64,000 nucleotides of DNA, taken from the NCBI GenBank assembly GCA_905178155.1, contig CAJINV010000007.1:2027151-2091150 (forward strand), given 5' to 3'. The stretch is from Amoebophrya sp. A120 (Eukaryota > Sar > Dinophyceae > Syndiniales > Amoebophryaceae). A model generated the notes under the pieces. That model worked only from the letters and a program-made list of their open reading frames with translations, ran no database searches and was not told where the DNA came from. How positions within the stretch are numbered: the first letter of the stretch is position 1; every line of letters starts with the position of its first letter. A program made the position numbers and the translations under genes. Below are positions 22,230-33,800 of the stretch, piece after piece.

Positions 22230-23730
22230 TCAGTGTTTAAACTGTCCCGAGAAAAACAGAGCGAGGGCGTGCAGAAAGGCTGCACAGTGGCCGTAGACAA
22301 AAAACGCCACCTGCGGTCGGGAAAACCTGGGGTAGCGCTGCAAGAGCAGGTCCACGTCGATTTCCTTTATCTATGAATTGCAGAAGTATGGCTATACTTA
22401 AATAGCAACATTAGATGCTCAGTGCGACCAATGAGATTTGGCATGCCAATTTAGCTCGTCAGAAAAGTCAGTTGCAATTATGTTGCACAATCGCAATTTT
22501 TTACGTAGTGTCTACAAGTCCGCTACTTCTGCTGCATGTGATATCATCATCGGCATGCCTAATCGTTTGTGGTGCACGGCCAGGGCGCCGACGGTCCCGC
22601 CGGCAATCATGTGGTCGGTGAGCGAGTCGATCCGGGCGACGTTGTGCGCCCGCACCACCCGGAACGGGCACTGGAGCAAAGTGTAGAGGTAAAATAGCCC
22701 GGCGAAGTTGCGAAACCGCTCTAGCCTCACCGACCCCGGCATGAAATTCACATTGGGGCTCAGCGCGGTGGCAACCGCGCCGACGAGAATGGCAGGTAGA
22801 ATCCCGCCGACCACACAGGCTGCGGGATTCTGCTCCCCCGGCGGTGGCAACCGCACGCGCTCCACCGGAATCAGGGCGCGCATCTCCCGGTTCGCCTGCT
22901 CGTGCGGATATCCGAAGTCCCCCTGGGGCGGTTTCGGGAAGGGGCCGGGGCCCCCGCCGTCGCTCCTTCCGCTCCATTTGGGCTGCAGCACCGACCCGAA
23001 CGTGGTATGGGAGCGTCAGGTTTGAAATCGTCAGAGTTGAAATGATTTGCCATGCATAAAATGCGACACGAAAAGTGACTCTATTGCAGAGGACCCACGG
23101 GAGGCAGATTATAGTCCTGGTAAGGGTCAAAAGTTGGACTGCTAACTAGCATGACAGAAGGCAGCTCTTTTGCCCTAAACCGCATGACAGACTCGCTTCC
23201 AGGACCGGGAAAATTTGTCATGCGCCGACTACAAACTGTAGGTCTGACTGGTATCCGTTTTATGCATGGCAAACTATTTCAACTTTGACGATTTCAAACC
23301 TGACACATCCATACGTAGGGTGCCGCTGGTACAGCTGCAGCCACTCGCTGGTTTGTGGGTCTCGGTACTGTCCGTTTTGCATCAGCATGCGCCGGTTGTG
23401 CTCGACGATGCGCAGGTCGAACCATGTCGGGCCACCAGCTGCACGAAGATCTTCTTCAGAGGGACCACTTCTACGGGGCTGGTCGTAGTTGAAACTGTTT
23501 GTTGTAGTTATTGCTCCTGTTGCCTGCTGCGCAACACCTGTACTTCCAGTAGTAGAAGAGAATTGTGTGGGGTAGCCGCGAGAGGCCGCTGTTGTTGCAG
23601 AGGACGACGAAGCAGTCGCGTTGTCGAAGTCAATACCACCCGCCCCGGCGCCCGCGTGCCAGATGTTGTCAGAAGCGTCCTTAGAACCGCTGGGGGACGG
23701 TGGGGACTGTGACTGAAAAAAAGACGACAT
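22230..23730 (-). CDS. Tim17/22/23-like inner membrane protein, about 334 aa
   Basis: Starts at ATG 23730 (MSSFFQSQSPPSPSG). A disordered Ser/Gly/Ala-rich leader is followed by WFDLRIVEHNRRMLMQNGQY. After the introner at 23006-23313 the frame resumes HPTFGSVLQPKWSG, then a membrane part: AACVVGGILPAILVGAVATA, FAGLFYLYTLLQCPFRVVRA and IDSLTDHMIAGGTVGALAV. The last resembles the R-x3-D-x6-AG-x3-G signature of the Tim17/22/23 (PRAT) family, with one extra residue. After the introner at 22372-22543 the C-terminus is QVAFFVYGHCAAFLHALALF and stops at 22230. Known family members insert or import proteins or solutes in mitochondrial or plastid membranes. The match is by eye, so which member it is remains open. 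Confidence 0.65.
22372..22543 (-). mobile_element. Introner in Tim17-like gene
   Basis: 172 bp with inverted ends TATGAATTGCAGAAGTA and TACTTCTGCTGCATGTGATA. Flanks TTATC (22367-22371) and TCATC (22544-22548), 4 of 5 identical. Removal gives RLGMPMMKEIDVDLLLQRYP in frame. Confidence 0.8.
23006..23313 (-). mobile_element. Introner with 58-bp inverted ends, TTTGAAATCG family
   Basis: 308 bp. The first and last 58 bases are near-perfect inverted copies (TATGGGAGCGTCAGGTTTGA / TCAAACCTGACACATCCATA). Flanks CGTGG and CGTAG. Removal joins QRHPT to FGSVLQPKW. Related elements at 46478-46755 and 58018-58411; the first shares interior blocks such as TTGCCCTAAACC. Confidence 0.85.
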
Positions 23731-24133
23731 TAGCTTTGATAAGAGAGCTACAACGAGCCTGACAATTAAACTTATAGTCTAAAGACATATACTACCTAGC
23801 ATGACGAATCCATTTTGCGCAACCTGAAATAACGTCTGTAAAGAAACACAATCCAAAATGACCTACAAACCTACGCGTTCATTGTCAACTTTTCAAGAGC
23901 GAAACAAAGCACATGAAGCTTACACTCGTCAATTCGTTTGCAATTGCTTCATTTCGATGTTGTAAGGTGATGTTGGCCACCGCCACATAAAACACCACAA
24001 AGCAATGAACTACGAAGAATCGCGGTTTGCTTGACTGAGAAAAAGACGTCAGATCCACAACATGGCTCCGCCGCTCCTCCTGACTGGCTGGCACTGCTGG
24101 TTGCCGTGGCTTATATTCCTATAAAATACACCG

Positions 24134-24434
24134 GTGAACACAAGTAGATTGGCGCAGCTTCATCACGACGCCAGAAGTGGGGAGAGGGCCTGCTCAAAAA
24201 GGCAGCTTCGGAGGCGGAAGTTGTTCTTGATTGGGGCAGCACTCGTGGTGCTAGCTGGCGTTAAAGATTGGCTCATCAAATACAAGGTGCGTCGACGACG
24301 TAACTATCTTTCTACTAGTTCTAGTACTACTTCCATCGTCCTGCTTGCAAGCAATCCTCTTGTTCCAGAGTTTCCTCGACGGACAGCATACCAACCCCCG
24401 CTGGCACAAGAGTGAACAACCCGCAACCTACTAA
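24134..24434 (+). CDS. Small single-pass membrane protein, plus strand
   Basis: Two exons are clear. The first (open from about 24134) encodes RRRKLFLIGAALVVLAGVKD, a basic stretch followed by one membrane helix, and ends WLIKYK before a canonical donor (GTGCGT at 24287). The second begins at 24369 after TTGTTCCAG and reads SFLDGQHTNPRWHKSEQPAT, stopping at 24432-24434. The joint is in frame. The upstream exon with the start codon is not identified; ATG at 24064 does not connect in frame. Size and topology resemble small organelle-membrane subunits, but no family is recognised. It ends 8 bp before the stop of the opposing gene. Confidence 0.55.
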
Positions 24435-24442
24435 ACAGCTGC

Positions 24443-27206
24443 TTAATTCAGCTTCGACAAGATCCGCTCCATGGATCGGATGCGTTCTAAATTCCAGGTA
24501 ATGGCCCCCAGAATCGCTTCGCGCTCCTCCTTGGGTTTCTCTTCCCACGCAAGGTCCTCGTCCTCTTTGTCCTCATCGTCGTCTTGGAGTTTCAGCAGTC
24601 TGTTGCCTGTTGTCGATGACTTAGTATTCGCCGACGACCCGCCGCCGTTCTGGAGATTCGCCGTGTCCGTGTTCTTTGTAGTTCCGTTACTCGTAGTCGC
24701 TCCACCCGTCGTGGTGCCGTTCGCCTGCTTGTTGCCTTCTTTTGCCTCCAAAAACTGCCGGAGGTCGGCCTTCAACTGGGTTAGCTGCTGCGTCAATGTG
24801 GTAACCCGATCATGTCTGTTCTGGGTGTAGTCCTGCTGCTTCAACAGCGTCGCTTCGACCTGGAACAGGAGAATCGTTTTTACAATCTTCAGGTGAATTC
24901 GATCTATGATGTTGCCTTTGAAGAACGATCGAGTGCATGCGAGAATTGCTGTTGCTATGCATGGGCATGCCCAAATTTGTTGTTCTTGCAGATAGTGATA
25001 GCCTATACCATAGAAGGAAAAATAAAGACAAGTGGCAGCTGCCGATAGAAGATGATTTGGCTTCCCGACATCACGTTCGGGGATCCTTCATCTGGCTCCG
25101 CCCACCATTTCATTCCTACTGAAATTATCTACGAAAAGATGGCGGAGGTCTTCCTTCGCTAGTTTTGCTTGAAAACACAGGTCGCATACAAAACAAGTTG
25201 TAGAACATGATTTTGCAAGTAAGTACCTCCCTCGCCGCTAGAAAGAAATCGACCGCGTCCATGGAATCTAGCTTCACCTCTTTCAGCGACGGGTCGTTGA
25301 AGTAGCGAGCCGTGGCTTTCTTCTCTTTTGCTTTCATTTCAGCATCCGCAGCTTCCTCTTCATCCGCGCCTCCTGTGTTTGGCGAATAGTACACAGAACT
25401 GCGGCGATTACTATTATTTACTGTGCTTGATGTTGTTGCACTTGCAGTTCCGTTTGCCTTTGCGCTAACATGATGACCAGAAGTTGCACTGCTTGTCTGC
25501 TGGTCAGGAACTTCTTGCTCCATCGGCGTGTGGAAGCCATTTCTGCTTCCACAAATCCCGTCGTGGTCATCCTCATTGCTATCAACTACCTCGTCGTCGT
25601 CGTCGTCGTCATCTTCTTCCGGGTGGTAGATCCGTTTTCTGACCAAATCCTCGTAGTAGCCCAGCCCTAATGGCCCCGTCTTAAAGACGAAGCCGGGGCG
25701 CTGGCCGGCAAATTTGTTTTCCTGCATAAACAGCGGCTTGCGGTGGAGCTTTCTCCCCGTTGTTCCACTTTCTTGCGCTCTTTGTCCAGCCTCTTGCCCT
25801 GCTGGTTTTTGATTTAGTTTGTTGCCACCATCGGCAAGACCACCAGAAGACGTTGCTATTTTGTCCCCTGCGAGCAGGGCTTCGAAATCTGACAAGACCA
25901 TGGCGATCTGATCCTCGATATGCAACACGATCGCGGACTTCTCCTGCATCCGCCCGACGTCCAACGTGACTTCAATAGAAAACGGCTCCGCGCAGCATTC
26001 CGGCGTGTTCAAAAGCAGCAAATTCTGCAGCGCCGCGCGCGGGTCTTCCTCCTCTGTTAGGTTCGCGTCGGTGGAGGGAGCCAGGATGCGGCCGAGGACG
26101 GAGAGTTTTGCTGGGTCGTTCTTCGAGTTCTTTACAGGGTTGTCCTCATGGTCGCGCACGAGTTCTGTTATCGGAGTGGCGACGGAGAGGAAAAGGCTGT
26201 CTTTTCCGTCGGTCAAGAGGTAGGATGCGGCAGGAGGTTCGTCGCTGACGGGGTGGCCTGTAGAAGTATATATAAATTCTTGCATATCTTTTGTACACAG
26301 AAAAATGAATTCGACGCAAGAAGTCTTTTCGGAGCAAAGCCACCTTCTTGTTCTGCTGTTGGTGCTATTGCACAAAATCAAAAATTACGGCTGCACATAC
26401 ATGCACAACCGACAGTAGAAATTCTGTTGCTAGAATTCAATTCTACTTAGAGTGACGTCAACACGGGAATCTTCAATTTCAATACCTAGGATCTCCTGCA
26501 GTGCCGGAAACTCTTCCGCTTTCGGCACGTACATGGACTGGTCTTTCTGCACCTGCTTTTCCGTCATTCCGAGCCCCGCAAAATTATCCATCCCCGCCAG
26601 CTTCGCCCGCTGTTTTTCCTTCTCTATCTGCGTCTCGTCCTTCAGCTCCTCTAGCTGGACCAGTTTTTTTGTGATGTTCACGATTCTCAACTTGTTCGGA
26701 ACGCGCGACAAGACCTTCGTCTCCACCACGAAGTCGTGCTTGATCGTCGGTCCAAATTGCACGGAAAAACGCAGGAAAGACTCGACAAGAAAATCCTGGG
26801 GGTTGGCAGCTGCTTTTACAGATTCCTTCGATCCAACCGCCTTCGGATTCGATGCTGAGCCTGCTGGTGGTGCTGGGCCGTCGGTAGTTAGATTTACGAC
26901 TTTGGAAGAAGGAGATGATCCCCCGGCCTGTTGGTTTATTTTTGGTCCGGTACTAGTTGGAGCAGAGGTGGATCCATTCTGAGGCTTAACATTGCCGGCA
27001 CTATTACTATCCTTCGAAGCTGTTCCTGCTGTGTTTTTTTTGTCCTCCTTCGCTTGTTCTGCTTCGTCGTCACTACTTAGCGGAACTTCGACATCGCCAA
27101 GATCTTCGTCGGACTCGTCATTGGCGTCTTGTTGCGCCGCCCGCCAATCAACTTTCGTCCTCTTCGCATTCGAAGCGCTGGCCGTGCCCTGCTGTCGCTT
27201 TAGCAT
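24443..27206 (-). CDS. Three-exon protein, 735 aa, function unknown
   Basis: Start ATG 27206 (MLKRQQGTASASNAKRTKVD), stop 24443-24445. Two canonical GT-AG introns: 26258-26446 (GTAGAA...CTACAG, joining VDVTLS to HPVSDEPPA) and 24860-25226 (GTACTT...TTCCAG, joining AAREVE to ATLLKQQDYTQ). Exon lengths sum to an exact codon multiple. The N-terminus is acidic/basic and nuclear-looking (KRTKVDWRAAQQDANDESDE). The middle is folded (FVVETKVLSRVPNKLRIVNI; YLLTDGKDSLFLSVATPITE), followed by FVFKTGPLGLGYYEDL, an acidic tract, and a C-terminal coiled-coil-like segment (TLTQQLTQLKADLRQFLEAK). No introners found in its exons. I do not recognise the family. Confidence 0.75.
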
Positions 27207-27584
27207 CTTTCTTGATGATCTTCTAACCTATACCTTTACGTAGTGGAGTCGTCCGGGTATACCGTGTCAGCTCAAGAAATTGAAATAAATTATACTCATT
27301 TACTTTTATTTTCTTGGAAATTAACCTAATACTGAAGCGAGAGCCTCAACTAAACGAACGGGCATAGCTAAATACATTTCTACGGCGAGGATTCTGTAAA
27401 ACGCATACTACAACTCGCACATTCATCTTTTTCTGTCATCAGTGGAGGTGAGGGCTTTCGTCGAATCAATTGTATGAAGTAGTTTATACTGATAGATAAA
27501 GCTTGTGAACGTAGGTTTTTGGCCTGTAGCTGTCGACCTCAAAATAAAAACTAAGGTGTACAGCTATCGGGAGATGTGAAAAAG

Positions 27585-27597
27585 TGAGCCAAAATGG
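27585..27597 (-). other. 13-base match to dinoflagellate spliced leader
   Basis: Read on the minus strand, CCATTTTGGCTCA matches the central part of the dinoflagellate spliced leader (known consensus CCGTAGCCATTTTGGCTCAA). It lies 379 bp upstream of the ATG at 27206. Bases on either side do not match. It also overlaps the possible plus-strand start at 27594. Confidence 0.35.
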
Positions 27598-28037
27598 ATG
27601 AACTGAGTCTGATCTCAAAGTTGCCTTGTGAGATGATCTTTGCGTGGGTTGTACGGCCGCTTCGTAGAATTATTTCGTCGCTAAATCGTCTTCTACTTGA
27701 CATCATCGTCTTAACACGCACGAGCTCGAGCAGCAGGTGGAAAACTAGTTTTTATAAATGTGGGACAAAACGCCGGCTGGGAAAGATCGAACCCACTCTA
27801 CTTGTAGTTCAGAACACATCTGTTTGCAGCTCGGTGAGACAGCTCGCTGGATCACCGAAATTTTCGATTCGAGCGACGTGGTCGTTGTTTCTCTACAGCT
27901 TTAACTTGTCCTGGGATTCTTTCCAGTCGAGCAGCATCAAAGGATTAGGATTTGATAGAAATACAATCAGAATGGCAGCCTGCATGACAGAGGGCCTTGC
28001 ACGTCAAAACAGAAAGCGAAAGTGGACGAGGTGGTAA
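27594..28037 (+). CDS. Possible small protein, 147 aa
   Basis: Open frame from ATG 27594 in a good context (GCCAAAATGG) to a stop at 28035. The N-terminus MDELSLISKLPCEMIFAWVV is weakly reminiscent of an F-box start (Leu-Pro then hydrophobics), and the C-terminus is basic (RQNRKRKWTRW). No conserved motif is certain. It would be one of very few plus-strand genes here, so the frame may be chance. Confidence 0.3.
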   Translation: MDELSLISKLPCEMIFAWVVRPLRRIISSLNRLLLDIIVLTRTSSSSRWKTSFYKCGTKRRLGKIEPTLLVVQNTSVCSSVRQLAGSPKFSIRATWSLFLYSFNLSWDSFQSSSIKGLGFDRNTIRMAACMTEGLARQNRKRKWTRW

Positions 28038-28424
28038 CGGGATGTGGGAGCCGCCACTGAGCTCTTCGCGGGGAGTGTAGTACTGAATCTGAAGTGAATC
28101 ATGTGAACCGTCGCACGACCAGGACGATCATTTGCCGCGAGTTCTAGTAGCGCACCGGAGATGTTCTACTTAGACGTCCGCAGCACGACCGTTTGAAGTT
28201 GTCATCCAAATCCAAAAAATCCAACGCGACGCACGTGCACCTGCAGCAACGCGTTCGCCGTCGTCCCTGCCTCGGTTTCAACCAGATGAACCAGAAGCAA
28301 GATCAAGTCCTCAGACATTTGATCCGAAGAAACTGGAGCTGCTGAGCCACGACGGACGTGCCAGCGAGTGGGCTTGTTCCAGCACTGCAAATCTTCTACC
28401 AACTCCTGCTCCTGCGCCGTCTCC

Positions 28425-30069
28425 TCACCCGGAGGTGGACCTCGCCCGTCGTGACAACACATTTGTTATCACCACCCCGCCAAGGAAAATTACCGGCAAC
28501 CCAATCCCGATTCCCAAAACGCACATGCCGAACACCATGCCGTCCCGCGTTTTCTGGAATTTCTGTGCGTCCGAGGTGTAAAACACAAAAATCGGCTTCT
28601 CCGCGATTTGCAACCCGAAAAAGGAGGCGCAGGACTTTGCGGCGCTCTGGAAAAACACGGTCTGCGCGGCGCTCTGCCCATCGAGGAGAAGGGAAAGCTC
28701 GGCTGTGAAGCTAGATATTTCGGGCTGCTTGGAATACGCGTAAGACAGTGGTGTCGTGGCGGTAGGGACGGTGCTGGCGGTGGAATCTGATGTGATGAAA
28801 TTCCAGGTATCTTTTAATGTAGTTTCTTTCCATGTTCATTTTGAAGACGTCGTGGCCACCTCATGTGTGCGTGGTCTTGCCAGTGATGCAAAAATGAACA
28901 AAGTTGTACCCGAGCTGAAGACTGAAAAATCCAAAATACCTCCAGCCATGGTGAAGAAATCCGGTTTCTGCAACACAATCCCCGCTTTTGCGACGGTTGG
29001 TTCATTCACATTCGCTGCGGTCAACGAATTATCCGAGTTGGTTTGCAAACAGGGCGCGAAGTCGACGCTGCAGCAATCCGTCCCTACGGCGAAATACCGC
29101 GCAAGCAGGTGCTCGGAGCCGCCTGGCTGTTTGGGTGACGTCAGCGGTGCAACGCAGTAGTTCACGCCCTTGTGCCTGATGTTCATGTGGATTTAGAATC
29201 TACTTTGCGACAGGCTCCTCTCTTCAGAACGTAGTACTAAGTGGCTGCGGCACCCACTTAATCATTAGATCTCAAACACAATATTACACGAACTCATGCA
29301 CATGCAATTGTTTCTCGTCAACATCGGTCACCACTTTTTACGAAGTTTATGACATACGGGACGATCTTCGACTTCACTACTTACATCAACACGACTGCAA
29401 CTATGTTTATGTACCTATAAGCCCGGAACACGTTCACATCCATGGTTGTCAGCATGGAGTTGAAATGTATGATGCCCGCGTCGGTCTTGTCTTCGGTCTT
29501 GTCAAACGGCGCGATGTTGTAATATGTCCCGCCTTCCTTCGTTTGCACATACGGTAAGCGGTTCGTTTGAAAATTCACCCGTCCGCCCCACGCACCGATA
29601 AAGACGGAAATCAGGCACCAGAAGGACCTGCGGAGAGGATTTGATTTTAGTCCGAAGAAGTTTTTTCTTTGACGTTTAACGTCAAATCTGATCGGCAAAT
29701 GTTGGCGATACAGAATGCATTTTTGCAGGAGATTGAGAACCGCCACTCCAAATTTTGGAGTAGCGGTTCTATTTGTACCAAAGTAGAAGACTTTCTTGAT
29801 ACTTACCAGACGCGATTCCGCATGACCGACTGAAACGGGGCCAGGCTTGGCCCGCCCTCCGGCTGCTCCAGCAGCATCTCTTTCCGTATGAAACCCTCTG
29901 CCTTGAAAGACCGGAGGAAGATGCAGAAGACGAGAAAAAACGTCGTCAAGGCGTACACCAGGAACGGCCGGGATTCGTAGACATACGTCCAGAAGCAGAT
30001 CATCGCGGAATAAAGCAGGGAGGGCAGGAAAACTCCCAGCAGCAACGCCTCGTGCACGGGACGCAACAT
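28425..30069 (-). CDS. Four-exon membrane protein, 365 aa
   Basis: Start ATG 30069 (MLRPVHEALLLGVFLPSLLY). Three canonical introns: 29628-29806 (GTAAGT...CCGCAG), 29176-29414 (GTACAT...CATCAG) and 28811-28939 (GTATTT...AAAAG). All joints are in frame (RNRVWSFWCL, FRAYRHKGVNY, TMAGDTWNFITS), and the exon sum is an exact codon multiple. Two N-terminal membrane helices (GVFLPSLLYSAMICFWTYV; VYALTTFFLVFCIFL) and a third (SFWCLISVFIGAW) precede a lumenal-type domain with HLLARYFAVGTDCCSVDFAP. A final helix (MCVLGIGIGLPVIFLGGVVI) lies near the C-terminus, stop 28425. I recognise no named family. No introner interrupts its exons. Confidence 0.8.
29741..29776. repeat. Short hairpin inside a canonical intron
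   Basis: Near-perfect inverted repeat (AGAACCGCCACTCCAAA / TTTGGAGTAGCGGTTCT) within the GT-AG intron 29628-29806. A second small hairpin (GACGTTTAACGTC) lies nearby at about 29670. Confidence 0.6.
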
Positions 30070-30846
30070 GGTTCTTAACAGCGTTTGCGGTTAGTTTGGC
30101 TTTCTGTTTCTTGGGCGCGAACAAATAATTCGGTCAACCAATGAGTATCTTCTTCCGAGTTGTCTACTTCAATTCGTCCTGGAGCTGCATCACCGAAAGA
30201 TGGTGCAATATGCAATCTAATCGTCCTCGATATTTTTCATACTGGATTGTTGATCTGTGTCTTTATTTTCCCTACACCGGAATTACTCACTCTTGGTCCT
30301 CACTTTGACTCGAGAAAGCACACTTCCTCCGTCCGGACAGCCGCGCCTGCTGTGGTTGCTGTCCGTCGTTGTTTGATGCGTCGGCTACGCGCCGCTTGGA
30401 GCGGTCCACACTTCGTTCACTCCTTTACAGCACTCAAATCGGGAAATCTAAATCATACAAATTGGAGTGGAATTTACCTCCAGATTCCTCCTGTCATCAC
30501 GTCGCACTAAAGACCCCCCTCGGCTTGTACTGTAGAACCGATGAGCTGCAATTTATCATGTTGGCGCAGTCAGGTCGTGGCGACCAGCCCTGGTTCTCTT
30601 CAGAAATAAAATAGGCTCCTTCACCGTGCTGCGTGCTTCGTGGACGAAGTGGTGTATAGCACTCCTGCGCCAGCAAATATTCGTCTTTCTGTTTGCGAAT
30701 GTCGTGTCCCTGCCATGATAAATCTTCGCGTCATTCATTTTTTTCCAGCAACAGTTGCGTTTTCAACTTGGTTCTGTAGTGGCTGCTGTAGTATAAATCG
30801 CCCCACAGAAGCAAACACAACACATATCACTTCTCCTCCACTTAGC
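30070..30846. other. Intergenic, no gene seen
   Basis: Between the membrane protein start and the stop of the Pro-rich gene. Frames on both strands are short and unlike proteins. Confidence 0.4.
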
Positions 30847-33800
30847 CTAAACCACCGGCCCTTTGGATCCCGTAGAAGATGACGCGGGGGCTGCTGGAGG
30901 CAGCTCGATACGCTCCTCCGGAGAATGATTTTGTACTTCTGCTAGTACCCCGACAGCACCTACTTCCGCCCCTCCAGCAATAGGACCACCTGGCAACATT
31001 TTCACTACACCAGCTTGCTGTAATTCCTCCCTCGGCGGGGGCGCGGGCGGTCTCGGCGCCGGCTTGAACTCCGCAGGCGGTGCCGGAACTTCCATCTTCT
31101 TGAACTCGGAGGGTGGGGGGGGCGCTTGCTTCAGTCCCTGTTTCATGTTCGTCGCAGAAGTTGCAGCTGTGCTCGCTCCACCATGTGACGCTGCTCCTGG
31201 TTGCCTTGCTACCGCCGGACCTCCACGGGCGTTGGAGTTTGTTGTCGTCGAGGCTGGCGAGGTCATCAGCTGCGGTGGTTCCTCCACAGCATCTGCATCG
31301 GGTAAAGTCGCCGCCTGCATGATGTTCGTTGCCGAGGTCGCGAGGCCGCTGCGGAGGTTCTATCCAAAGTAAATTTCCTGTGCGCGTTACGTGCAAATAC
31401 GGTTTCTGCATGACACAGCTTCCGTTCCCCACAATCGGTTTCGGCATGACAGGTGACATGCTTTGTTGAGCTGGCGAAATTTGTAACGCATTTTGTCCGT
31501 GTACTATAGGAAACTTGTATTTTTGCATAGATTCCCGTAGAAGTTCACAAAAGCAGCGATGAAAGCCGGCGGCTCAGGTGGAGGAGCAGACGCGTTGGAC
31601 GTCGCAGAGGCGGGAGGGATCGCTGGAAGCGGGTCGTCGTCTGTCGTGGTGCATAAATCTCCTTTCTCATTTGGGTTCTTTGTGGGACATGCACATCTCT
31701 GAATGTTTGGAAGATCACCTCCATGCACTTGCACAGATTTCCAACCACTGTCGTACTTTCCTGAAAATATATCCACCAGCATCATATGTCAATCCGTCGT
31801 CTCACGATAAAAAAATAATTTTCCTCTACTAACTACTGATGTGCGGCCAGGAGCAGGTAAAATGTTTATTAACGTCCTTACCAAGAATCTCCGAGATTTT
31901 GTCAAAGAATTTGGGCAAGAGCGCCGATTGATTTCCGCTCGGCGGCGTAGCACCGGATTGTTGATTCAAGGATTGCCTCAGGGTTTCGTTCTCCGCGGTG
32001 AGCTGCTGTATCGCCTGCTGCAGCGAATCGACGACCACTTGTTTCTCTTCCTGCACCTCGTGCACCCGCCGCCAGGGGTCGACGGGAGCTGGCGTTGCAG
32101 TGGCGGATGCTGCTCGTGGAGGCTGGAATCGTTTTAAGTATTTGAAGAAGGTTCATCCTCATAGAAATTAAGCGCTGAAAGTACTATTACCCAACAGTGC
32201 CACCGACCCTGCGATCGCAAAAGCAGATGAAACCCTCACCACTTATGATCCAACAGTGCAAAAAATCTGTGGTCTCGATTTCGCGCCACCTCCCAACAAG
32301 GTCCCAATAATCATGCTTCTTAGTTCTAATATGTGAAGCCAATATGATGTAGTACTACTGGTGTGCCAGTTCCCTTGGGGTTCGCAGGGGGCGGCGGCGG
32401 TGGTGGTGGTGGCGCGCCTTGAGATTCGGGAGCTTTCGTTTCGTCAACGAGCGGAGGCGCCGCGGGCATTGATGTTGGGCCTGGAGGTGGAGCTCCAGGG
32501 GTATTAATCACTTCCCTGGATGGTTCTTGCGCAACCGCGACTACTGGAGGCCCGGGCGTGTGCACAGCTTGCTGCATCTTCGGCGATGTAGAGTCGGCCG
32601 CAGTCGCAGCCACAGGAACTGGCGGGGCGGCTGGAGTGAACACTGCTGGAGCTGAGGCTCCTGGCACCACACCAGGCGCGCCACCAGGAGGTGTTGATGA
32701 TGATATTGGCGCTCCTCCTGCAACAGCGGCGGCCGGCCCTGATTTTGCGTCTACCTCGGTCCCACCGTCCGCCGCATGAGTTGATCCTGGTGCGCTACTT
32801 CTGACCGCCGCCACCGCCCCCTGGTCCTTAGGCTCATTTGGTTTCTTCACAGCAAAAATATCGTCCTCCGGTGAAGAGCCCGAGGCAAATGGGTCGTTGG
32901 ACAGCAGAGAGGGTTTCTTCGGCTGCAGGAGGTCGTCTAGGTTCGTGTCCTCAACTGTTCTTGGCGCAGGCCCATGATCACAACCGCTCCCCGCACCCGA
33001 CTTTGTCGAAGACTTCGTGGAAATATGAGGGCGCACAACTCCCCCTTCCCCTCATTTGTCATATAAAATTCCAAGTCCACCCGCACCCCTTACCTGTTAG
33101 CACTGCTTGCATGAGAGATCCCGGAAGCCAAAACAGCACTACAATCCTCTGGGGCTTTGTCATGCAAAAACTGCATCTTTGCCAGCCCTACTTGCGTAGT
33201 TGCTGTTCATGCAACACAAATGAGGGGGAGGGGAAGTTGTGCACTTTCATAGGAAAACCCGCTGCTTACTTTCGTCTGCTGCGGCGACGGATCTAACGCC
33301 GCGAACATGTCTACCACGGAGGTGCCGTGCTTCGCAGACGAATGTGTTGCGAGAAAAAACTACTCTTTCATCGGTATCAAACCTTTACTGCAGAGGACTC
33401 CGACTCAGCGATACATATTTACTTGCACAACTACATGACACGGGAAATCTGCTATGCGTCAGAAACAATGAAAAACAGATATGAAGCACGATTTTGGAAC
33501 ATGCCTAAAGGATGTTTTGCATTTAACAAAATGAGAGTTGGGAAACAGTTTTTCACGCGATATTAGAACTTCCGTTACCACTACTGGGAGACATGGGCAC
33601 ACTGGCAGCGCAGCTCATCGCCAGAAAAACGTGTTTGATCACCGTGAGCTTCGTATATAAATCGCGCAGAGGAACAAGATCATGCCACACACTCACACAA
33701 GAAGCGTCCGTCCTACTAGGAATATACGAAATTGGTTCTTTCCATCTTGGCATACTTACACGCATAGCAGCTTTGTTTCGGTGACTTCGTGTGTGAAAGT

